From: Coriobacteriales bacterium
GTDB taxonomy: Bacteria; Actinomycetota; Coriobacteriia; Coriobacteriales; UBA8131
DNA length: 8,790 nucleotides
Reading direction: 5' to 3'
Assembly: GCA_031290695.1 (NCBI GenBank)
Contig: JAITNB010000029.1
Span: 1 to 8,790, forward strand
Each line of letters starts with the position of its first letter. The first letter of the stretch is position 1. A model generated the notes under the pieces. The model was not told where the DNA came from and ran no database searches. It saw only the letters and a list, made by a program, of their open reading frames with translations. Below, in pieces: positions 1 through 7,395 of this stretch. The position numbers and the translations under genes are program-made.

Positions 1-282
1 TGAGGGGTAGCCTGCCAGCATGTGCTCCTGCGCCTCAATGCGGTCATCCTCGACGGCAACGGCCTGGACGCGCAGCCAGGCACCATCGGCAAACGCGCAT
101 ATCTCGATCTTGGGGTTTGCGCCTATCTGCTTCGAGACGTCCTTGACCTTTCCCGTTTGGATGTAAAGCTTATCCTCAAACAGGTCGATGGTCCCAAACG
201 CGCGGACGCGCGGCTGGTCGCCATCGACCGTCGCCAGGTAATAGGTCTCGCACTTCTTCAAGAACTCATAGACTTCCTGCAT
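1..282 (-). CDS. Pyridoxamine 5'-phosphate oxidase family flavoprotein (3' end outside window)
   Basis: Reading leftward from an ATG at 282-280 gives 94 codons with no stop before the window edge. The protein starts MQEVYEFLKKCETYYLATVD, and further on has a PRVRAFG segment (residues 24-30), YIQTGKVKDVSKQI (40-53) and ICAFADGAWLRV (61-72). These are the hallmarks of the small split-barrel, FMN-binding pyridoxamine 5'-phosphate oxidase-like proteins of anaerobes, usually about 130-140 residues, so roughly the last 40 residues are missing. Members are presumed cytoplasmic flavin-dependent reductases or oxidases, and the substrate is generally unknown. The start is supported by a GGAGG site at 289-293, six bases upstream. 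It is transcribed divergently from the ferredoxin operon, and a large palindrome in its promoter suggests tight repression. The family call is firm. The reaction is not known, and a role in vitamin B6 synthesis should not be assumed. Confidence 0.88.
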   Translation of the reverse strand, partial: MQEVYEFLKKCETYYLATVDGDQPRVRAFGTIDLFEDKLYIQTGKVKDVSKQIGANPKIEICAFADGAWLRVQAVAVEDDRIEAQEHMLAGYPS

Positions 283-299
283 AAAACGCCTCCATTCAA

Positions 300-339
300 T
301 ATGGTTATAGTGCGTCTGACCAGACGCACTATAACCATA
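300..339. promoter_or_regulatory. Perfect palindrome, probable operator
   Basis: The left arm TATGGTTATAGTGCGTCTG (300-318) is matched exactly by its reverse complement at 321-339, with a two-base centre (AC). It lies 18 bases upstream of the leftward flavoprotein start codon and overlaps the proposed -10 box. Transcription would begin inside the repeat, near 327, so the RNA could not fold into the full hairpin. There is also no run of T after it. This favours a DNA-binding site for a dimeric repressor (TetR-like, by inference) over a terminator. The regulator is not encoded in the window. Confidence 0.75.
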
Positions 340-361
340 GCACGTATCAGGGGAATAGCAA
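334..361 (-). promoter_or_regulatory. Candidate sigma-70-type promoter of the flavoprotein gene
   Basis: On the minus strand TTGCTA (361-356, four of six matches to TTGACA) is followed after 16 bases by TATGGT (339-334, four of six matches to TATAAT). The -10 box sits on the outer end of the palindrome, so a bound repressor would block polymerase. The match is moderate, and the call rests mainly on the position and the overlap. Confidence 0.45.
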
Positions 362-588
362 GGGTCTTTAGCGGGAATCCCCAAAGAAACCTGCAGTGCC
401 CGCACGTCTGGCGGCGGCGGCGCACGCGTCTATGCCCACACGCCACGCACGCACGTTCGCCCTTCTCCGCAGCTAAAATCGCTACCGCTTACGACACAAT
501 TCGCGCTGCTTGAACCGTAGGCCCCTCTATGGGTGGCAAAGCTGTGCGAGAATAGCCGGATACCCTTTTTAGTGTGGGAGGAAGCCCT
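340..588. other. Intergenic region upstream of the ferredoxin operon
   Basis: Between the palindrome and the ferredoxin start there is a GC-rich stretch (about 390-460, with CGG and CAC/GCAC repeats) and a more AT-mixed stretch (about 465-575). No coding sequence with a recognisable product was found on either strand. TTGAAC at 510-515 could be a -35 element, but no acceptable -10 box lies at the right distance. The operon promoter must be here or use a non-standard sequence. Apart from the ferredoxin ribosome binding site at 577-583, nothing else could be assigned. Confidence 0.5.
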
Positions 589-795
589 ATGGCCCATATC
601 ATTGTTGACCAATACTACTGCAAGGGCTGCGGCCTTTGCGTCGATACCTGTCCGCAGGACATCATGGCGCTTGACCAGGAGGTCATCACGCAGAAGGGGT
701 ACCACCCCGCAATCTGCATCGACCAGTCGCGCTGCACCGGCTGTACCAGCTGCGCGCTCATGTGTCCCGACGTCGCCATCACGGTGGAAAGGTAG
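589..795 (+). CDS. 2x[4Fe-4S] ferredoxin, delta subunit of 2-oxoacid:ferredoxin oxidoreductase
   Basis: This 68-residue protein is almost only two iron-sulfur cluster motifs. C11, C14, C17 and C21 (CKGCGLCVDTCP) form the first, and C49, C52, C55 and C59 (CTGCTSCALMCP) the second. It should pass electrons from the thiamine diphosphate centre of the oxidoreductase to external ferredoxin, like the KorD/VorD subunit of four-subunit enzymes. The ATG at 589 is chosen because a strong GGAGGAA site (577-583) sits just upstream. A GTG at 574 would place that site inside the coding region. It is the first gene of the operon, and the alpha subunit starts seven bases after its stop. Length and spacing of motifs are normal for the family. 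Confidence 0.93.
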   Translation: MAHIIVDQYYCKGCGLCVDTCPQDIMALDQEVITQKGYHPAICIDQSRCTGCTSCALMCPDVAITVER

Positions 796-802
796 GTGTG
801 CC

Positions 803-1989
803 ATGACAGATAAGGCCGCGACCTCTGCAACCGCAACTGCCCCCGCAACCGCCGCCCCCGCAACCGCCCCCGCCCCCGAGAAAGTCCTCATGAAGGGCAA
901 CGAGGCGCTCGCTGAGGCGGCACTGCGCGCCGGATGCCGCCACTTCTATGGCTACCCCATAACCCCACAGACCGAGCTCGCCGCCTACATGGCCAAACGT
1001 ATGCCCAAGATAGGCGGCACCTACCTGCAGGCCGAGAGCGAGATCGCCGCCATCAACATGGTGTACGGCGCGTCGGCCGCCGGGGTGCGCGTCATGACCT
1101 CAAGCTCGTCGCCGGGTATGAGCCTCAAAGGCGAGGGCATCTCCTACATGATAGGCGCCGACCTGCCCGCCGTCATCATCAACGTGCAGCGCGGCGGCCC
1201 CGGCCTGGGCGGTATCCAACCCAGTCAGGCCGACTACTGGATGGCCACCCGCGCCACTGGCCATGGCGACGGCCACGTCATCGTCTTTGCGCCCTCCACG
1301 GTGCAGGAGATGGCCGACCTCGTGTCAAAGGCCTTCGACGTGGGCGACCACTACCGTGTGCCCGTGATGATACTTGCCGACGGTATGCTCGGCCAGATGA
1401 TGGAGCCCGTCGTTTTGCCAACGCCTGTTGACGAGGCGCAGCTTCCCGCCAAGCCCTGGGCGGCGTGCGGCCACCGGGGCGAGCGTCCGCACAATGCGGT
1501 CAACTCACTGTACCTCGTCACGCAGGACCTTGAAGACTCGGTACTGCGCCGCCACGAGCGCTACCAGCTCATCAAGGCCACCGAGCAGCAGGCCGAGTGC
1601 TACCTCACCAGCGATGCCAGCGTCGTCGTCGTCGCCTACGGCGCGGCCGCCCGCATCGCCCGCAGCGCGGTCAACAAGGCGCGCGCGGCCGGAGTCAAGG
1701 CCGGTCTTATCCGCCCCATCACGCTCTGGCCGTACCCCGCACAGGCTATCGACGAAGCGGTTCCCACGGCGCAGGCCTTTCTGGCCGTCGAGCTCTCAAC
1801 CGGCCAGATGGTCGACGACGTGCGCCTCGTGGTCAACGGCCGTCGCCCCGTGAGCTTCTTTGGCCACACCGGCGGCATCCTGCCCACGCCCAGCGAGGTC
1901 CTCGTCGCCATCCAGAAGGCGGCTGCCGGCGAGCAGTTCGATATCCTGCCGTTCCAAAGCCAACTCACCAGCACACCGGGAGGTGCCCA

Positions 1990-1993
<4 letters not shown>
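803..1993 (+). CDS. vorB: 2-oxoacid:ferredoxin oxidoreductase alpha subunit (VorB/KorA type)
   Basis: This 396-residue protein supplies the alpha half of an enzyme converting a 2-oxoacid, CoA and oxidised ferredoxin to acyl-CoA, CO2 and reduced ferredoxin. The family core begins at M30 with MKGNEALAEAALRAGC, followed by GYPITPQTE (50-58), QAESE (76-80) carrying the glutamate expected to contact thiamine diphosphate, and TSSSSPG (99-105). The C-terminal part matches the transketolase C-terminal-like domain. The closest named family is the VorB subunit of 2-oxoisovalerate (branched-chain) oxidoreductase, but KorA (2-oxoglutarate) is similar and sequence alone does not fix the substrate. Residues 5-25 are an unusual Ala/Thr/Pro-rich extension. 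The ATG at 803 follows GGTAGGTG (791-798), while the internal ATG at 890 would give the conventional family start. Its stop overlaps the start of the beta gene by four bases (ATGA). Confidence 0.92.
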
Positions 1994-2809
<816 letters not shown>

Positions 2810-2817
<8 letters not shown>

Positions 2818-3376
2818 TATGTTTCAACCCTTGAATATCATGCTGGCGGGGTTTGGCGGCCAGGGCATCCTGTTCGCGGGCAAGCTCGTCGCCTATGCCG
2901 GCCTCATCGACGGCCACGAGGTCTCGTGGCTGCCCTCCTACGGCCCCGAGATGCGGGGCGGCACGGCGAACTGTAGTGTCTGCCTCAGTGACGACCCCAT
3001 CGGCTCGCCGCTTATCACCGAGCCCGGTGCCCTCGTTGCGATGAACGTCCCCTCGTTTGACAAGTTCATCGACTCCGTTGTCCCCGGCGGCGTGGTTGTT
3101 GTCGACAAGACGATGGCCAACGTCTGTCCCATGCGCGAGGACCTCCGCTTCTGCGCCGTCCCCGCCACCCAGCTCGCTGAGGACAACGGCCTCAGCGGCC
3201 TGGCAAATGTCATCCTCGTAGGCAAGCTCCTCCAGATGACGGGCTTTAGCACACAGGGCTCGCTCAACAGTGCCATCGAAAAGAGCGTCTCCGCCAAACA
3301 CCTCGACCTGCTGGAACACAACAAGAAGGCCCTCGCTTTGGGTATGGCTTTCCTCCCCGAGCAGGATTGCAGGTAA
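2810..3376 (+). CDS. 2-oxoacid:ferredoxin oxidoreductase gamma subunit
   Basis: This 188-residue protein completes the four-subunit oxidoreductase. GFGGQGI at 14-20 and SYGPEMRGG at 43-51 are diagnostic of the gamma domain (KorC/VorC type), which contributes to CoA handling in the complex. The ATG at 2810 is preferred because GAGGTG (2800-2805) lies at good spacing and because the eight-base overlap with the beta gene continues the tight packing of the operon. An upstream GTG at 2792 and a downstream ATG at 2819 are less likely. A 64-base gap then separates it from the regulator gene. No anomalies in length or motifs. Confidence 0.92.
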
Positions 3377-3440
3377 TGGCTTCCTGTAAGCGGCGCAAAC
3401 GGCTTCAAACAGGATCCAGAGGTTTAGAGAAAGGACCAGC

Positions 3441-4043
3441 ATGACACAGGACGCCGCCATCAACCCGGGCAAGCTGGCAATTGACCAGGTGCCTCGCAGC
3501 CAGTTCAAGGAACTCGCCCAGCGCATCGCGGGGCTTCGTGATGCCTGCGGCTACACGCCAGACGAGTTTGCAGACAAGCTCGGCGTTGACCGTGAGGTCT
3601 ATGCCGCCTACGAGGAAACGGGGTTCGACGTCCCGGCAAGCCTGCTTATGCATATTGCCCACGTCTGCAACGTAGACATGGCCGTCCTCCTCACCGGCAC
3701 CTCCAGCAAGCTCGACACCTACCAGGTGGTACGCGCAGGCAAGGGGAGGGTCGTCGACCGGTTTCCCGGCTACCACTTTCAAGACCTCGCCTACAACTAC
3801 CACAACAAGGTCATGCAGCCGCTGCTCGTCACCCTCGACCCCAACGAAGAGCCCGCCGCGCTGGTGGCCCATGCCGGTCAGGAGTTCAACTATGTGACGC
3901 AGGGCACCGTGCTCCTGGCCTTTGCCGACCGCGAGATCGAGCTTAACGCAGGTGACAGTGTCTACTTCAACCCGCACCTGCCGCACGCCCAACGCTGCGG
4001 CTCGAGCACTCCCGCCACGTTTGTCACGATGATCACCGAATAG
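3441..4043 (+). CDS. XRE-family transcriptional regulator with C-terminal cupin domain
   Basis: This 200-residue protein has an N-terminal helix-turn-helix of the XRE/Cro type (about residues 22-85, with LRDACGYTPDEFADKLGVD as the core) and a C-terminal cupin barrel (about 125-198). Cupin motif 1 is seen as HAGQEFNYVTQG (144-155) and motif 2 as GDSVYFNPHLPH (171-182); H144, E148 and H182 are possible metal or ligand contacts. Such proteins bind DNA and sense a small metabolite. Its position between the oxidoreductase genes and the acyl-CoA synthetase gene suggests that it controls this cassette, perhaps by sensing an acid or acyl-CoA of the pathway (inference). AAAGGA (3430-3435) precedes the ATG. 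No operator site could be identified with confidence. Confidence 0.9.
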   Translation: MTQDAAINPGKLAIDQVPRSQFKELAQRIAGLRDACGYTPDEFADKLGVDREVYAAYEETGFDVPASLLMHIAHVCNVDMAVLLTGTSSKLDTYQVVRAGKGRVVDRFPGYHFQDLAYNYHNKVMQPLLVTLDPNEEPAALVAHAGQEFNYVTQGTVLLAFADREIELNAGDSVYFNPHLPHAQRCGSSTPATFVTMITE

Positions 4044-4071
4044 GCTTCCTGTGAGCTAACGAGGAGAACCC

Positions 4072-5766
4072 ATGAACTACCTGCTCAACACCTACTGCCC
4101 CCGTATCGCGTTTGACTCCTACGAGGACTTCTTCAACAACTTCACCATAGACGTGCCGGCGAACTTCAACTTTGGCTACGATGTTGTCGATGAATGGGCG
4201 CGCGTCGAGCCCGCCAAGCGCGCGCTCGTGTGGTGCGACGATACCGATGCGGAGAAGACCCTGACCTTCTCCGAGATAGCGCGTCTCTCCAATAAATTGG
4301 CAAATGTTTTAGCAGATTTAGGCATCACCAAGGGCGACGTCGTCCTGCTCATCCTGCGCCAGCGCTGGGAGTATTGGGTGTGCGCGACGGCACTGCATAA
4401 GCTGGGCGCCATCCTCGTCCCGGCCACCTTGCAGCTTACCAAGAAGGACATCGCCTACCGTGCCAATGCGGCCGGCGTCAAGGCGGTCATCGCGCTCAAC
4501 GACCCCTACGCGCTGGGCCAGATAACCGCCGCCCGTCCCGATGCCCCCACCATAGAGCACCTCATCGTCGTCAACGCCCCGGTGGGGGAGGCGCCGGAGG
4601 GCTGGCTCTCCTTCGAGCAGCTCCTTGACGCCGCCAGCGAGCACTGGGCGCGACCCACCGGCACGGCCGCCACGAGCAACGACGACACCATGCTCATCTA
4701 CTTCACCAGCGGCACCACCGGCCTTGCCAAGATGTGCTGCCACAACTTTGTGCATCCCCTCGGCCACATCCTCACGGCCACCTACTGGCAGCAGGTGCAG
4801 GAAGACAAGCTCCACTGCTCCGTCACCGACAGCGGCTGGGCTAAGTTTGGCTGGGGCAAGATCTACGGCCAGTGGATCGCCGGCGCAACCGTCTTTGCCT
4901 ACGACACCCTCAGGTTCGACCCTCTCAAGCTGCTCAAACGCATCGAGCACTACCAGGTCACCACGTTTTGCGTGCCGCCCACGATGTACCGCTTCATGCT
5001 CCAGGAGGACGTCGCCGCCTTTGACCTCTCAAGCGTTCGCAACTTCACGACTGCCGGCGAGCCTCTCAATGCCGAGGTCACCAACCAGTGGTACAAGCTC
5101 ACCGGCAAGAAGATCCGCGAGGGCTTTGGCCAAAGCGAAGGCCCCGTGCTCGTTGCCACCTTCCCCTGGGTCGACCCCCAGCCCGGCTCGATGGGCAAGC
5201 CCTCTCCGCTCCTCAACATCCAGCTCCTCGACAACGCCGGCACCCCCGTCGACGACGGAGACGAAGGCAACATCTGCGTCACCGGTCTCAGGGAGGCCTA
5301 CCCCCCCGGCCTCTTTACCGGCTACTATAAAGATGTGGATAAGACCGCGCAGTCCGTTGGCGGCGACTACTACAACCTGCACGACGTGGCATGGCGCGAC
5401 TCTAACGGCTACTATACCTTCGTGGGCCGCAACGACGACGTCATCAAATGCTCCGGCTACCGCATTGGCCCCTTTGAGGTCGAGAGCGCCCTCATCGAGC
5501 ACCCCGCCGTCGTCGAGTGCGCCGTCACCGCCGCCCCCGACCCCGTGCGCGGCAGCGTGGTCAAGGCAACCATCGTGCTTGCCCACGGCTACACTGCGTC
5601 AGATGAGCTCACCCGCGCGTTGCAGGACCACGTCAAAACCACCACCGCCCCCTACAAGTACCCCCGCATTGTCGAGTTTGTCGACGAGCTCCCCAAGACC
5701 ATTGGCGGCAAGATCAAGCGCGCCCAGATACGGGCCGAGGACGAAGGTTGTGCCTGGGAGGATTGA
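4072..5766 (+). CDS. AMP-forming acyl-CoA synthetase (AMP-binding enzyme)
   Basis: This 564-residue ANL-superfamily enzyme activates a carboxylic acid with ATP to an acyl-adenylate and transfers it to CoA. Motifs in order: the ATP-binding loop TSGTTGLAK (212-220), TTAGEP (326-331), GFGQSEG (351-357), the hinge region GRNDDVIKCSGYRIGPFEVE (starting 452) and the C-terminal PKTIGGKIKR with the likely catalytic lysine at 547. Overall it resembles medium-chain or branched-chain acyl-CoA synthetases (AcsM-like) more than acetyl-CoA synthetase. The acid is probably the one matching the oxidoreductase product (inference). The usual proline of the TSGTTGxPK loop is alanine here (A219), followed by an odd Cys-Cys (222-223). 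Codons for residues 74-83 are strikingly AT-rich compared with the rest. GAGGAG (4061-4066) precedes the ATG. Confidence 0.93.
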   Translation: MNYLLNTYCPRIAFDSYEDFFNNFTIDVPANFNFGYDVVDEWARVEPAKRALVWCDDTDAEKTLTFSEIARLSNKLANVLADLGITKGDVVLLILRQRWEYWVCATALHKLGAILVPATLQLTKKDIAYRANAAGVKAVIALNDPYALGQITAARPDAPTIEHLIVVNAPVGEAPEGWLSFEQLLDAASEHWARPTGTAATSNDDTMLIYFTSGTTGLAKMCCHNFVHPLGHILTATYWQQVQEDKLHCSVTDSGWAKFGWGKIYGQWIAGATVFAYDTLRFDPLKLLKRIEHYQVTTFCVPPTMYRFMLQEDVAAFDLSSVRNFTTAGEPLNAEVTNQWYKLTGKKIREGFGQSEGPVLVATFPWVDPQPGSMGKPSPLLNIQLLDNAGTPVDDGDEGNICVTGLREAYPPGLFTGYYKDVDKTAQSVGGDYYNLHDVAWRDSNGYYTFVGRNDDVIKCSGYRIGPFEVESALIEHPAVVECAVTAAPDPVRGSVVKATIVLAHGYTASDELTRALQDHVKTTTAPYKYPRIVEFVDELPKTIGGKIKRAQIRAEDEGCAWED

Positions 5767-5791
5767 GTTTGTCCTCAACAAGCGCTAGAGT
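5763..5791 (+). promoter_or_regulatory. Candidate promoter for the ABC transporter block
   Basis: TTGAGT (5763-5768) and TAGAGT (5786-5791) are separated by 17 bases, each with four of six consensus matches. The -35 box overlaps the stop codon of the synthetase gene and also lies in a short inverted repeat, TTGAG-N6-CTCAA (5763-5778). It would give a 5' leader of only about 20 bases before the ABC ATPase start. The match is weak and read-through from upstream is equally possible. Confidence 0.3.
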
Positions 5792-5819
5792 GTCTCATAC
5801 CAACGAAAACGAGGAGCAG

Positions 5820-6521
5820 ATGGCAACCGAACTCGAATGTCAGGGACTTACCAAGTATTATGCGGGCGTCCCGGCACTTAACGGCATAACCTTTAGCATA
5901 CCAACCGGCAGGATCGTGGGGCTTATCGGCCCCAACGGGTCGGGCAAGACCACCCTCATCAAGCTGGCGGCAGGCCTGCTCACGCCTACGGGCGGCAGCG
6001 TGCTCGTGGGCGGCAACAACCCGGGAGCGGTGAGCAAGGCCCAGGTCTCCTACCTGCCCGACCGCAACTACCTCAGCAACTGGATGAAGGTCAAGGACAG
6101 CCTTGACTTCTTCGAGGCGTTCTATGCCGACTTCGAGCGGGCCGTCGCCCTCGACATGCTCGCACGTCTCCAAATCCCCATCGACGCCCGCGTCAAGACA
6201 CTGTCGAAGGGAACCAAGGAGAAGGTCCAGCTGGTGCTCGTCATGGCCCGCCGCGCGCGCCTCTACCTGCTCGACGAGCCCATCGCCGGCGTCGACCCCG
6301 CCACGCGTGACTACATCCTGCGTACCATCGTGCAAAACTACAACCGCGAGGCGTCCATCCTCATCTCGACGCATCTCATCGCCGACGTTGAGCCGGTGCT
6401 CGACGACTTTGTCCTGCTCTACTACGGCACCATCGCCGCCTGTGCCTCGACGGCAAGTGTGCGCGAGCAGGGCTACGGCTCCCTCGACACCTATTTCAGG
6501 GAGGCATTCAGTGTTAGGTAG
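5820..6521 (+). CDS. ABC transporter ATP-binding protein
   Basis: This 233-residue ATPase drives the permease encoded next to it. Walker A is GPNGSGKT (37-44), the signature region reads TLSKGTKEKVQL (127-138), Walker B is LYLLDEPIAGVD (148-159) and the switch histidine is H185 (ISTHL). The signature departs from LSGGQ and the Q-loop position reads YLPDRNYL (78-85) without a glutamine. Both features recur in a family of small ABC ATPases of Firmicutes and Actinobacteria paired with ABC-2-like permeases and often located near GntR-type regulators. The ATG at 5820 is chosen because GAGGAG (5811-5816) is just upstream. A GTG at 5748 would overlap the preceding gene and add 24 residues unlike the family. 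The transported substrate is unknown; export is the usual direction. Confidence 0.9.
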   Translation: MATELECQGLTKYYAGVPALNGITFSIPTGRIVGLIGPNGSGKTTLIKLAAGLLTPTGGSVLVGGNNPGAVSKAQVSYLPDRNYLSNWMKVKDSLDFFEAFYADFERAVALDMLARLQIPIDARVKTLSKGTKEKVQLVLVMARRARLYLLDEPIAGVDPATRDYILRTIVQNYNREASILISTHLIADVEPVLDDFVLLYYGTIAACASTASVREQGYGSLDTYFREAFSVR

Positions 6522-7380
6522 ACTTATAGCCTATGACTTCAAGGCGCTAGGCAGGTCCCTGTTGCTGGTGCAGCTGCTGGTTTTGCTTGTTGCCCTGGGT
6601 ACGACCGCTGCGCTTACCCTGTATCTCCGCTCTATGGCAGGTGCGGTAAATGGCGCGTCGGCAGAGCGCATGATGCAAATAGCCGGTGTGCTAATCGTTC
6701 TGGTGACCATGCTGTTCATCGCCGCCCTTCTCGCCTCGTCTTTTGTGACACTCTTCCTCGTTGCCCGCCACTTCTACAAGAACCTCCTCGGCGACGAAGG
6801 GTACCTCAGCTTTACGCTGCCGGTCACTGTTGCCCAGCATATCGCGGCCAAGACCATCTCGGGCCTCATCTGGGTGCTTTTCAACGGGGTGGTCGTCACG
6901 CTCTCAATCGGGGTGCTCGTGTATTTTGGCACGGCACAGGCCGGCCTCATAAACAGCGAGGTCCTGCACATCACCGACGAGATGTTTCGCCAGTTCGTTG
7001 CCAATAACGGCCTCCTGCTCTTTGCCGAGCTCCCTGTGTATGCCTTCGTGGGTGCCATCAACCAGTTGCTGCTCGTCTATTTTGCCATCGCGGCCGGTGC
7101 TGCCCTGGCAAACAAGCACAAGGTCGCCATAGCCGTCCTTATCTACCTGGGTGCCGGTTTTGTTGCCAATATCGTGAGCTCGGTGGCACAGGCGATCGCG
7201 GGTGCCGTCGCCGTGAACAGCGCAGACTTCATAGCCTTTGCCTACACAGGAGACTTCCACGGCCTCATCGCCTATTACCAGGTCACCTTCCTTGCCATAA
7301 CCATCGTCTCGGCGCTTCTCATCGTCGTCTACTACGCCCTCACGCACTACCTGCTCAGCAACCGGCTCAACCTCGAATAG
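6511..7380 (+). CDS. ABC-2-type transporter permease
   Basis: This 289-residue hydrophobic protein has about six membrane segments (roughly residues 17-38, 56-84, 113-139, 166-198, 205-230 and 257-277). The loop after segment two reads FYKNLLGDEGYLSFTLPV (88-105), a motif common in permeases paired with this type of ATPase, where it likely forms the coupling helix. The start is a GTG at 6511, supported by AGGGAGG (6498-6504) at six bases and by the protein beginning LGRLIAYDFKA, as expected for the family. This start places it 11 bases inside the ATPase gene, indicating translational coupling. The open frame extends further upstream, but that part is out of frame with the ATPase and looks like non-coding Ser/Arg-rich sequence. 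Substrate unknown. Confidence 0.88.
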   Translation: MLGRLIAYDFKALGRSLLLVQLLVLLVALGTTAALTLYLRSMAGAVNGASAERMMQIAGVLIVLVTMLFIAALLASSFVTLFLVARHFYKNLLGDEGYLSFTLPVTVAQHIAAKTISGLIWVLFNGVVVTLSIGVLVYFGTAQAGLINSEVLHITDEMFRQFVANNGLLLFAELPVYAFVGAINQLLLVYFAIAAGAALANKHKVAIAVLIYLGAGFVANIVSSVAQAIAGAVAVNSADFIAFAYTGDFHGLIAYYQVTFLAITIVSALLIVVYYALTHYLLSNRLNLE

Positions 7381-7395
7381 AAACGGGGCTCCACC

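Noticed and set aside
300..339. Reading the palindrome as an intrinsic terminator or a MerR-type site
   Set aside because: No T-run follows on either strand, and the likely start point is inside the repeat. MerR sites normally sit in a 19-20-base promoter spacer, whereas the spacer here is 16 and the repeat lies downstream of it.
22..513. A 163-codon rightward open frame at the left edge
   Set aside because: It runs through the complement of the flavoprotein gene and across the palindrome, has no convincing ribosome site and matches no family. The leftward reading is clearly the coding one.
561..583. CCCTTTTT before the ferredoxin start as a terminator
   Set aside because: No stable GC-rich hairpin directly precedes the T-run, and it lies immediately upstream of a strong ribosome binding site.
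430..900. A leftward 156-codon frame with an Ala/Gly/Val-rich start
   Set aside because: The apparent hydrophobic leader is only the complement of the Ala/Thr/Pro codons in the alpha-subunit tail, and the frame covers the ferredoxin gene.
3400..3440. A promoter for the XRE-cupin gene (TTTAGA at 3423-3428)
   Set aside because: The sequence 17 bases upstream (CGGCTT) does not resemble a -35 box, so the short gap is better read as part of the operon transcript.
4625..5788. A 387-codon rightward open frame inside the acyl-CoA synthetase gene
   Set aside because: It encodes a Ser/Pro/Thr/Arg-rich product without domains and shares DNA with a gene whose motifs are intact throughout.
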